DNA of 7,252 nt from Gammaproteobacteria bacterium. Its GTDB lineage: Bacteria > Pseudomonadota > Gammaproteobacteria > Enterobacterales > Kangiellaceae. The notes under the pieces were generated by a model. That model searched no databases and was not told the DNA's origin. It saw nothing but the letters and a program-made list of their open reading frames with translations. Both the position numbers and the translations under genes were made by a program. This document shows positions 1 through 7,083 of the stretch, in pieces; positions within the stretch are counted from its first letter, which is position 1, and every line of letters starts with the position of its first letter. The DNA lies in NCBI GenBank assembly GCA_002401655.1, contig NVTT01000012.1, forward strand, positions 14,322 through 21,573. Direction: 5' to 3'.

Positions 1-1658
1 TTTTCTAATACTTGTGATGGGAACTCTACAAAATCTCTTGGAACAGAGGTTCCCGCTTGAGAAGGATAAATTCCGTTCGATAAAAACCCATGAGCTGCAT
101 GCCCAAATTCATGGAATAACGTGCTTGCTTGGCCGAATGTTAACAATGTTGGCTTATCACCTGTTGGTTTTGGGTAGTTTAAAACATTAACAATAATCGG
201 CTTAATGAAGTCGCCCTCTTCAGTCACATATTGACTGCGATAAGCATTCATCCATGCCCCACCACGTTTCGATTCTCGTACATAATGATCGGTTAAATAA
301 AGACCTATTAATTCACCATTTTTGTAATAAACTTCAAAGACTCTAACGTCTTCATGATAAACAGGTAAATCGGTTCTTTCTTTAAACGTCATTCCAAAAA
401 GTTTATTAACCGTATAAAAAACACCTTTTAAAGTATCATCTAAAGAAAAGTAAGGTTTTGTTTGTTCTTCATCTAAGTCATATCTTTCTTTACGGATTTT
501 TTCTGCAAGATAACGCCAATCCCAAGCTTCAACTTTATAACTATCCTTTTCACCATCAACCATTTTTTGCATATCCGCCATTTCTGTTTTTGCTTGTGCA
601 ATAGCGGCTGGCCAGATTTTATCTAATAATTTATAAACGTTTTCAGGATTCTTTGCGGTGTTAGCTTCTAAGACAAAATGAGCATGGCTTTTATAACCTA
701 ATAACTGTGCTTTTTGAGCACGTAATGCGGCTATTTCCGAGACTAACTTTTTATTATCATGATCGTTGCCGTTATTTCCACGATGGGTGTAACCCTTCCA
801 CATTTTTTCTCTTAGCTCTCTATTATCAGAAAACATTAAGAAAGGTGTTTTGCTTGGTCTATGGGTGGTGAAAACCCATTTACCTGGATACTCTCTTTTT
901 TCAGCTACCGCGGCGGCGGCTTCAATTAAATAATCGGGAAGTCCGGCAAGATCTTCTTTTTTATCAACCACCATTTCAAAGTTATTCGTTTCCGCTAAAA
1001 CATTATCTGCAAACTCTAAACTTAATTTAGTAATTTTTCCGTTAATATCTCTTAACGTTTGCTTATCAGTATCATTGAGTCCTGCACCACCTCGTACAAA
1101 TTGCTTGTATCGATCAACCAATAATTTCTTTTGATCCACTCTTAAATCTAAACTATCCATCTGCCTGTAAATCGTTTCTACTCGCTTAAAAAGTTGAGGA
1201 TTTAAATTTAAGTCGTCATTAATACCCGATAATTTAGGCCCAATATCTTTTGAAATCGCTTTTAAATCATCATTAGTGTGCGCACTAGTCAGGTTATAGA
1301 AAACGTTGGCTACTTTAGTCAATAATTTTCCGCCATATTCCAATGCCACTATGGTATTTTCAAAAGTAGGTTCATCTTTACTTTCGGCTATATCAATGAC
1401 TTCTTGCTTAGCTTCCGCTAGGGCTTTTTCAAATGCTGGAGCGTAATGCTGATTGGTGATTTTATCAAATGGTGGCATACCAAATGGCGTGTTGTAATCG
1501 CTAAAAAAGGGATTAGTTTCTAGATTAGAAACATTAGTTTTAGCATCTGTGTCGGCTGTAGCAACTACTTCAGTCGCTGGCATTGATTCTTTACCGTCAT
1601 TGTTACAGCCTACTATTAGCGCAGACAAAACCATAGATGTGATGGCTAGTTTTCTCAT
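1..1658 (-). CDS. dcp: M3-family peptidyl-dipeptidase (Dcp-like), lipoprotein, C-terminus cut by window edge
   Basis: Zinc metallopeptidase of the M3 (thimet oligopeptidase/Dcp) family, which degrades short peptides; Dcp members remove C-terminal dipeptides. The frame is open from the ATG at 1658 to the window edge, giving 552 codons with no stop. Residues 1-18 look like a lipoprotein signal: MRK, a hydrophobic stretch, then a lipobox IVGC with the lipidated Cys at 18. The next residue is Asn, not Asp, so an outer-membrane or periplasmic-face location is likely (inference). A linker follows to about residue 45, then a Dcp-like N-terminal region (FDKITNQHY, PTFENTIVALE). The zinc site HEFGH is at 516-520 (bases 99-113), and the third ligand is Glu545 in VPRDFVEFPSQ, 25 residues after His520 as in E. 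coli Dcp. Roughly 150-180 C-terminal residues are missing. A GAGGG ribosome site supports the start. Family is certain; Dcp rather than another M3 member is likely. Confidence 0.9.
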   Translation of the reverse strand, partial: MRKLAITSMVLSALIVGCNNDGKESMPATEVVATADTDAKTNVSNLETNPFFSDYNTPFGMPPFDKITNQHYAPAFEKALAEAKQEVIDIAESKDEPTFENTIVALEYGGKLLTKVANVFYNLTSAHTNDDLKAISKDIGPKLSGINDDLNLNPQLFKRVETIYRQMDSLDLRVDQKKLLVDRYKQFVRGGAGLNDTDKQTLRDINGKITKLSLEFADNVLAETNNFEMVVDKKEDLAGLPDYLIEAAAAVAEKREYPGKWVFTTHRPSKTPFLMFSDNRELREKMWKGYTHRGNNGNDHDNKKLVSEIAALRAQKAQLLGYKSHAHFVLEANTAKNPENVYKLLDKIWPAAIAQAKTEMADMQKMVDGEKDSYKVEAWDWRYLAEKIRKERYDLDEEQTKPYFSLDDTLKGVFYTVNKLFGMTFKERTDLPVYHEDVRVFEVYYKNGELIGLYLTDHYVRESKRGGAWMNAYRSQYVTEEGDFIKPIIVNVLNYPKPTGDKPTLLTFGQASTLFHEFGHAAHGFLSNGIYPSQAGTSVPRDFVEFPSQVLE

Positions 1659-1665
1659 TGTATTT

Positions 1666-1670
1666 CCCTC
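1666..1670 (-). promoter_or_regulatory. Shine-Dalgarno site of the M3 peptidase
   Basis: On the minus strand GAGGG lies seven nucleotides before the ATG at 1658. It is a good match to the anti-Shine-Dalgarno end of 16S rRNA and fixes the start that includes the lipoprotein signal. Confidence 0.7.
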
Positions 1671-1750
1671 AATTTTAGATGGGTTATCATTTTTATACTT
1701 TACTGGTAAGACTTGATTCGCAAGACTTAGTATCAGCCTGTTATTGTTTG

Positions 1751-1770
1751 TGGTTATTGGTTATTGGTTG
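1751..1770. repeat. Short tandem repeat of TGGTTAT (nearly three copies)
   Basis: Two exact copies of the 7-mer TGGTTAT at 1751-1757 and 1758-1764 are followed by the partial copy TGGTTG at 1765-1770. The segment ACCAATATAACC at 1774-1785 can pair with GGTTATTGGT at 1759-1768 across a 5-nt loop, leaving a 2-nt bulge, or in a shifted register with 1752-1761. No T-run follows on either strand. Confidence 0.6.
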
Positions 1771-1871
1771 TTTACCAATATAACCAAAAAGAATTACTTT
1801 TAAACAGCGCCATTAATACCACAGCATTCATACTGCTTCAATAAAATAGTCATTCAGACTTGTAGTATTTT

Positions 1872-2591
1872 CTAGAAACTCTCAATTTCCTTTTCGGTTA
1901 AATGTCGCCATTGTCCATCCTCCATTGTTTCATCCAAAATTAAACTACCAATCGATCGGCGATGTAATTCAACAACATGATTACCCACCGCCGCAAACAT
2001 TCGCTTAACTTGATGGTAACGACCCTCAGTAATCGCTATCGAATAAGTATAATCATCAATAGTCGAGACTATGGCAGGCAAAGTCGGCTTAGCACTGTCT
2101 TTTAATAGCACGCCTTTTTCCAACTGCTGGATTGCTTTTCTTGTTAATGGTTCACTGGTGGTAACAATATAGGTTTTCGCTTGTTTATGTGTTGGCGAGG
2201 TTATTCGATGGGTCCACTGCCCATCATCACTGATCAAAACTAATCCACTCGTATCTACATCTAAACGACCGGCAAAATGTAATTTGTCCAAATTATTCAA
2301 ACCAAGTAAATTGAACACGCTCGGATATTGCTCATCTTTACTTGAGCAGATACATCCTTTGGGTTTATTGATAAGAATATAGCGATTGCCGGTAAACGCT
2401 AGAACGTCGCCTGATAGTTCAATTTGGTTTTGAGATGAAACAATTAGCCCAACGGATTTGCATATCTTTTGATCAACACTCACTTGACCAGATAAGATTA
2501 GTTTTTTTGCTTTAGATCGGGTACTGCCCGTCGCTTTTGCAATAAATTTATCAAGACGTAAACCTGATTTTTTTAAATTTTGACTCACCAC
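1872..2591 (-). CDS. rsuA: 16S rRNA pseudouridine(516) synthase RsuA
   Basis: Converts a single uridine of 16S rRNA (U516 in E. coli numbering) to pseudouridine during small-subunit assembly in the cytoplasm. The 239-residue product is close to the 231 residues of E. coli RsuA. An S4-type RNA-binding domain occupies about residues 11-58 (LRLDKFIAKATGSTRSKAKK). The catalytic domain follows, with the family motif GRLDVDTSG at 108-116; the nucleophile is Asp111. Strong RsuA-like stretches are GQWTHRITSP and EGRYHQVKRMFAAVGNHVVE, which favour RsuA over RluB, RluE or RluF. The start is one of two adjacent GTG codons, at 2591 or 2588. The second forms a GTGA overlap with the moaE stop, so translational coupling is likely. 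No ATG gives an intact S4 domain. It is the last gene of the moaCDE cluster, an unexpected partner for molybdenum cofactor genes. Confidence 0.93.
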   Translation of the reverse strand: MVSQNLKKSGLRLDKFIAKATGSTRSKAKKLILSGQVSVDQKICKSVGLIVSSQNQIELSGDVLAFTGNRYILINKPKGCICSSKDEQYPSVFNLLGLNNLDKLHFAGRLDVDTSGLVLISDDGQWTHRITSPTHKQAKTYIVTTSEPLTRKAIQQLEKGVLLKDSAKPTLPAIVSTIDDYTYSIAITEGRYHQVKRMFAAVGNHVVELHRRSIGSLILDETMEDGQWRHLTEKEIESF

Positions 2592-3067
2592 CGTTTTAAC
2601 GCATCCAAATCGCTTTGTTTCGATTCAACCCATCGTTCTTTGGTTTGTTCTTCAATTGAAAAATGCTCTTTTTTCCAAAATGTCGCTTTATTTTTAAGAT
2701 AATCCATGATGAACTCGGCCGCTTCAAATGCTTGTTTTCGATGTAAAGCGCAAGTTCCCACAAATACAATTGGATCACCAGGCGCTAGCCTTCCTACACG
2801 ATGAGCCACAAGCACTCGGTTCAACCGCCATCGTTCAATAGCCTGTTCTAAAATACCATCTAATAAAACTTCTGTCATACCTGGATAATGCTCCAGAGTC
2901 ATGCCGGTTAAACCTTGTTCTTCTTTGGATACTCTTACATTGCCAGTAAAAATGACCGATGCGCCACTTTCACCTTGATTGAATTGTATACTTTGGTTAA
3001 GTACGACAATATCGAGAGGCTCGTTACTAATGATGACTTGTTTATTGATGGGTAACTGAGAATCCAT
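2585..3067 (-). CDS. moaE: Molybdopterin synthase catalytic (large) subunit MoaE
   Basis: Large subunit of molybdopterin synthase. With thiocarboxylated MoaD it converts cyclic pyranopterin monophosphate to molybdopterin by inserting the two dithiolene sulfurs, in the cytoplasm. The product is 160 residues, against about 150 in E. coli, the extra length being mainly N-terminal. Visible signatures are FTGNVR at 40-45, LEHYPGMTE at 58-66, AHRVGRLAPGD at 88-98 and MDYLKNKATFWKKE at 121-134. Lys125 and Lys132 correspond to the essential active-site lysines Lys119 and Lys126 of E. coli MoaE. His109-Arg110 matches the conserved HR pair. The ATG lies one nucleotide after the moaD stop. The GGC GGG codons for the MoaD C-terminal Gly-Gly may serve as its ribosome site. 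The stop TGA overlaps the rsuA start. Confidence 0.96.
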   Translation of the reverse strand: MDSQLPINKQVIISNEPLDIVVLNQSIQFNQGESGASVIFTGNVRVSKEEQGLTGMTLEHYPGMTEVLLDGILEQAIERWRLNRVLVAHRVGRLAPGDPIVFVGTCALHRKQAFEAAEFIMDYLKNKATFWKKEHFSIEEQTKERWVESKQSDLDALKRW

Positions 3068-3068
3068 T

Positions 3069-3353
3069 TTACCCGCCAGTTACAGGAGGAAAAAAGGCGA
3101 CTTCATCCCCATTTTTTAGAGAATACTCTAATGTCGTCATTTCTTGATTAACCGCAATCATCAGCTTGCTTTGCAAATCGGTCTTTACATTGGACTGAAC
3201 ATTTGAAAATAAAGCAGACCAGTTTTCGCCCTTCTCCTTAATTGCATCACACAAATCACCAATGTCAGCATTCGCTTTTAGCTCAACACTCATAGAAGAA
3301 CAACCTAACAATTCTCTAAAATTGGCAAAAAATAATACTTTAATGTTAATCAT
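3069..3353 (-). CDS. moaD: Molybdopterin synthase sulfur-carrier subunit MoaD
   Basis: Small ubiquitin-like sulfur carrier of molybdopterin synthase. Its C-terminal glycine is adenylated by MoeB and converted to a thiocarboxylate that donates sulfur within the MoaD/MoaE complex. The 94-residue protein has the beta-grasp start IKVLFFANFRELLG and the diagnostic tail NGDEVAFFPPVTGG ending in Gly93-Gly94. It is 13 residues longer than E. coli MoaD: two extra at the N-terminus and an insertion around residues 48-60 before KLMIAVNQ, probably a surface loop. The ATG at 3353 is the only start that preserves the first strand. Its ribosome site is weak, with AAGATG about 10 nt upstream. It lies 23 nt after moaC and 1 nt before moaE. 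No moeB is in the window. Confidence 0.96.
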   Translation of the reverse strand: MINIKVLFFANFRELLGCSSMSVELKANADIGDLCDAIKEKGENWSALFSNVQSNVKTDLQSKLMIAVNQEMTTLEYSLKNGDEVAFFPPVTGG

Positions 3354-3376
3354 CTATAGTCATCTTATTTATTAAT

Positions 3377-3850
3377 TTAACGAGTCCATTCACCGGATTT
3401 ACCGCCAACTTTACTTTCAAGCTGGATATTACTAATAACCATACCTTTATCAACAGCCTTACACATGTCATAAATGGTTAATCCAGCAACACTAGCAGCG
3501 GTAAGCGCTTCCATTTCTACACCCGTTTGTCCCGCTAAGGAACAAGATGTTTTGATGGTAATACAACTATTATCCCAATCTGGGGTTAAATCTACCTTGA
3601 TCGACGTCAACATCAATGGATGACATAAGGGAATTAGGTCTGAAGTCTTTTTTGCAGCTTGAATACCGGCAATTCTTGCAACCGCTAACACATCGCCTTT
3701 TTTATGATCGCCTTTCATGATCATTTCAAGCGTATTAGTTTGCATAAAAACCTGTGCAGATGCGGTAGCAGTTCTCGATGTAGTGGCTTTTTCGCCAACA
3801 TCGACCATTTGCGCTTCGCCTTTTTCATTTAAATGGGTAAAATGGGTCAT
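3377..3850 (-). CDS. moaC: Cyclic pyranopterin monophosphate synthase MoaC
   Basis: Catalyses the second half of the first molybdenum-cofactor step, turning the 3',8-cyclo-GTP made by MoaA into cyclic pyranopterin monophosphate. The 157-residue protein is colinear with E. coli MoaC (161 residues), and its known active-site residues fall at the same numbers: Lys51, Lys67, His77 in LIPLCHPLM, Glu112 and Glu114 in GVEMEALTA, Asp128 and Lys131 in [11 protein letters not shown]. It is therefore probably active. The start at 3850 is supported by an AGGTGA site 10 nt upstream. It is the first gene of the moaC-moaD-moaE-rsuA cluster and diverges from nudJ across 104 bp. MoaA, which makes its substrate, is not in the window and must be encoded elsewhere. 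Confidence 0.97.
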   Translation of the reverse strand: MTHFTHLNEKGEAQMVDVGEKATTSRTATASAQVFMQTNTLEMIMKGDHKKGDVLAVARIAGIQAAKKTSDLIPLCHPLMLTSIKVDLTPDWDNSCITIKTSCSLAGQTGVEMEALTAASVAGLTIYDMCKAVDKGMVISNIQLESKVGGKSGEWTR

Positions 3851-3860
3851 TGTATGATAA

Positions 3861-3866
3861 TCACCT
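3861..3866 (-). promoter_or_regulatory. Shine-Dalgarno site of moaC
   Basis: The minus strand reads AGGTGA here, 10 nt before the moaC ATG. Spacing is slightly long, but the match is good and it supports the start chosen. Confidence 0.6.
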
Positions 3867-3887
3867 AGTTTTTATTAAAAAAGTTTA

Positions 3888-3893
3888 TATAAT
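3888..3893 (+). promoter_or_regulatory. Candidate -10 box for the nudJ-mnmA-hflD transcript
   Basis: A perfect TATAAT sits about 62 nt before the nudJ ATG, which would give a leader of roughly 55 nt. No good -35 hexamer lies 16-18 nt upstream (the sequence there is a TAGTTT-like tract). The call therefore rests on the -10 alone in an AT-rich region. Confidence 0.35.
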
Positions 3894-3899
3894 TCATTT

Positions 3900-3927
3900 A
3901 ATATATTGAAGTGTTCAATAGTGCGAA
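3900..3927 (-). promoter_or_regulatory. Candidate promoter of the moaCDE-rsuA cluster
   Basis: Read on the minus strand, TTCGCA (3927-3922; four of six bases of the -35 consensus) is followed after 16 bp by TATATT (3905-3900; five of six bases of the -10 consensus). Transcription would begin about 45 nt before moaC. The spacer between the hexamers is almost exactly the palindrome at 3904-3920. Assigned by eye. Confidence 0.4.
3904..3920. promoter_or_regulatory. Perfect 7-3-7 palindrome between moaC and nudJ, possible operator
   Basis: TATTGAA, GTG, TTCAATA forms a perfect inverted repeat with 7-bp arms and a 3-bp spacer, in the 104-bp divergent region. It overlaps the end of the candidate moaC -10 and fills its spacer, and lies 11 bp downstream of the candidate nudJ -10. 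A dimeric regulator bound here could affect both directions. The sequence does not resemble the E. coli ModE site (TATATA-type half-sites), and I cannot name a regulator. No T-run follows, so a terminator is unlikely. Confidence 0.45.
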
Positions 3928-3943
3928 CCCTTTTTAGCAATAT

Positions 3944-3948
3944 AAGGA
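3944..3948 (+). promoter_or_regulatory. Shine-Dalgarno site of nudJ
   Basis: AAGGA lies 6 nt before the ATG at 3955, at optimal spacing, and fixes the nudJ start. Confidence 0.7.
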
Positions 3949-3954
3949 AATTCA

Positions 3955-5615
<1,661 letters not shown>

Positions 5616-5628
5616 CAACGAATTGAAA

Positions 5629-5670
5629 ATGAATATAAATATGAATCAAATAACGGCTATAAAAAAATAA
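5629..5670 (+). CDS. Possible leader micro-ORF (13 codons) overlapping the hflD start
   Basis: In the 54-nt gap between mnmA and hflD an ATG at 5629 opens a frame of 13 codons, MNINMNQITAIKK, with a second in-frame ATG at 5641. Its TAA stop shares its last base with the hflD ATG (TAATG at 5668-5672). hflD has no Shine-Dalgarno site of its own, only an A-run, so reinitiation from this frame could deliver ribosomes to hflD. The micro-ORF also has only a weak ribosome site. An open frame this short in AT-rich DNA may be chance. Confidence 0.25.
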   Translation: MNINMNQITAIKK

Positions 5671-6317
5671 TGAATCAATCATCAATCGATCAAGCTATCG
5701 CACTAGCGGGTTTAGCTCAATCCATAAGAGTTGTACAAAACATCGCATGGAAAGGTGAAACCAACGAAACTGACTTTAAGGGAGTGCTTTCTAGCATTTT
5801 AACCATTCACTCTGAATCGGCAGCTGCCGTTTATGGTGGTAGTTTTGAAGTCAGTACTGGTCTTAGAATAATAAAACAACAGTTAGATATTTCTTCACAA
5901 AAGAAAGATCCAGAATTTATTAACTTAGCGATTAATTTATTAACCTTGCATAAACAAGTCATGGCAAACATTCCAACCATGGATAGATTAATGCATGGGA
6001 TTGAAGAAATATCCTGTCACTATAATGATGGCGAAATTTATCAAAATGAAGATTTATACAATTCTTTTGTTAACGATTGTTCCGCATTGTATAGTCGTTC
6101 GATATCAAAACTGCCTAATCGAATTCAAGTAAAAGGCGAGCCAAAATATTTAGAAAAAGAAAAGAATCAACGTAAAGTAAGAGCTGCTCTTTTATGCGCT
6201 ATTCGAAGTGCTTTTTTATGGCGACAATCTGGCGGTTCAAGATGGCACTTCCTATTCAAAAAGAAAATGATTTTAGATTCTGTTAACTATTTAATTAATA
6301 ATCCGATCAGAAAATAA
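5670..6317 (+). CDS. hflD: High-frequency lysogenisation protein HflD homolog
   Basis: Helical, peripherally membrane-associated protein. E. coli HflD was found through its interaction with the phage lambda activator CII; its normal cellular role is not well established. The 215-residue product (E. coli 213) shows the family N-terminus IALAGLAQSIRVVQNIAWKG at 10-29, VYGGS at 54-58, and the C-terminal core LPNRIQVKGEPKYLE plus KVRAALLCAIRSAFLWRQ with GGSRW to 192. No signal peptide or membrane-spanning segment is visible. The position directly after mnmA is the E. coli arrangement. In E. coli purB follows; here a convergent carbonic anhydrase gene starts its 3' end 28 bp away. The start overlaps a 13-codon upstream frame (TAATG) and lacks a clear ribosome site. 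Confidence 0.92.
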   Translation: MNQSSIDQAIALAGLAQSIRVVQNIAWKGETNETDFKGVLSSILTIHSESAAAVYGGSFEVSTGLRIIKQQLDISSQKKDPEFINLAINLLTLHKQVMANIPTMDRLMHGIEEISCHYNDGEIYQNEDLYNSFVNDCSALYSRSISKLPNRIQVKGEPKYLEKEKNQRKVRAALLCAIRSAFLWRQSGGSRWHFLFKKKMILDSVNYLINNPIRK

Positions 6318-6345
6318 AAAGGCTTATTCAAAAGTCAGATACAGA

Positions 6346-6984
6346 CTATTTAGACCGTAATTGATAAATAGTTTCAATTTCATCAACACTTTTTGTTGTG
6401 ACTTGTAGATCTTTCAGTATGCCATTTTCGACACCGTAAATTAGGCCATGTACAGATAATTCTTGTCCGTTAATCCAAGCATTCTGGACGATAGAAGTGT
6501 GACAAATATTTCTAACTTGCTCAATAACATTTAACTCGCACAGTAAATCAACTTCTTCTTTCTCATCTTCAATCGCATGAAATCGTTTTGAATAGTTCCG
6601 ATACGTATCTTTGATCACTCGTAGCCAATTATCGACCAACCCATGTTCTTTAGATTCGAGAGCCGCTTTAACGCCTCCACATCCATAATGTCCACATAAA
6701 ATAATATCTTTAACTTTTAAAATATTTACCGCGTATTCAATTACCGATAAAACATTCAGATCCGAATGATTAACTAAATTAGCGACATTACGATGAACGA
6801 ACACTTCTCCTGGCTGTAAGCCTACAATCATATTGGCTGGCACTCGGCTATCACTACAGCCTATCCATAGATACTCTGGGTTTTGTTGATCCGCTAGAGT
6901 TGAAAAAATGCCGGGGTTTTGTGCTTCAAATTCAGCAGCCCATTGTTTATTGCGTTCAATTAGATGTTCTATTCTTCTAGTCAT
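6346..6984 (-). CDS. can: Beta-class carbonic anhydrase (Can/YadF type)
   Basis: Zinc enzyme interconverting carbon dioxide and bicarbonate in the cytoplasm, supplying bicarbonate for carboxylation reactions. The 212 residues compare with about 220 for E. coli Can. Zinc ligands are Cys43, His99 and Cys102, with the Asp45-Arg47 pair of the CSDSR motif acting as gate and fourth ligand in type II enzymes. The motifs LWIGCSDSRVPA, GEVFVHRNVANLV and LCGHYGCGGVKAA are complete. Trp40, Arg65 and Tyr183 match the Trp39/Arg64/Tyr181 non-catalytic bicarbonate pocket described for the Haemophilus influenzae enzyme, so allosteric inhibition by bicarbonate is expected (inference). A weak AAGAA lies 9 nt before the ATG. 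It is convergent with hflD and downstream of an RND permease gene on the same strand, with a 99-nt gap. No obvious terminator follows its stop. Confidence 0.96.
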   Translation of the reverse strand: MTRRIEHLIERNKQWAAEFEAQNPGIFSTLADQQNPEYLWIGCSDSRVPANMIVGLQPGEVFVHRNVANLVNHSDLNVLSVIEYAVNILKVKDIILCGHYGCGGVKAALESKEHGLVDNWLRVIKDTYRNYSKRFHAIEDEKEEVDLLCELNVIEQVRNICHTSIVQNAWINGQELSVHGLIYGVENGILKDLQVTTKSVDEIETIYQLRSK

Positions 6985-7019
6985 ATTAAAACGTTCTTAG
7001 AAAACTGATTAAAGATAAC

Positions 7020-7046
7020 TCTATAGCAACGGCTATTACTTAACAA
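7020..7046 (-). promoter_or_regulatory. Weak candidate promoter of can
   Basis: Read on the minus strand, a TGCTATAGA sequence resembles an extended -10 (TATAGA at 7025-7020). TTGTTA lies 15 bp upstream (7046-7041), a short spacing. The -10 overlaps one arm of a 5-bp inverted repeat, ATAGC/GCTAT, at 7023-7036. The 99-bp gap makes an own promoter for can plausible, but the boxes are poor. Confidence 0.22.
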
Positions 7047-7083
7047 TCAAATTTTATTGAATCAGGTTAGTAGACGATAAATT

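Larger units (their letters stand above)
1659..1871. other. Non-coding gap between rsuA and the M3 peptidase gene
   Basis: This 213-bp gap separates the rsuA stop from the peptidase start, both on the minus strand. I see no open frame of note. It contains a direct repeat AAGACTT at 1708-1714 and 1722-1728 (14-bp period) and a TGGTTAT tandem repeat that forms one side of a hairpin. No stem followed by a T-run is visible, so I cannot mark an intrinsic terminator for rsuA. The peptidase promoter probably lies here, for example in the AT-rich stretch around 1685-1705, but no convincing -35/-10 pair stands out. Confidence 0.5.

Noticed and set aside
1708..1728. AAGACTT direct repeat with a 14-bp period as a regulator site
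   Set aside because: Two 7-mers in AT-rich DNA can arise by chance, and no promoter could be placed confidently beside them.
1751..1785. Hairpin considered as an intrinsic terminator for rsuA
   Set aside because: The stem is AT-rich with a bulge and no T-run follows it on either strand.
2596..2778. Open frame of 60 codons on the minus strand in a second frame
   Set aside because: It overlaps the highly conserved C-terminal half of moaE in another frame and resembles nothing known; it is a shadow of moaE.
3851..3954. Molybdenum-cofactor riboswitch or ModE operator upstream of moaC
   Set aside because: The leader is too short for the Moco RNA motif and lacks its GC-rich helices, and the palindrome does not match the ModE consensus half-sites.
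6332..6346. AGTC/GACT repeat between hflD and can considered as a bidirectional terminator
   Set aside because: The stem is 4 bp with a 7-nt loop and lacks T-runs on both sides.
7023..7036. ATAGC-AACG-GCTAT inverted repeat considered as a terminator of the RND gene
   Set aside because: The stem is only 5 bp and no T-run follows on the minus strand; it overlaps the weak can promoter candidate instead.
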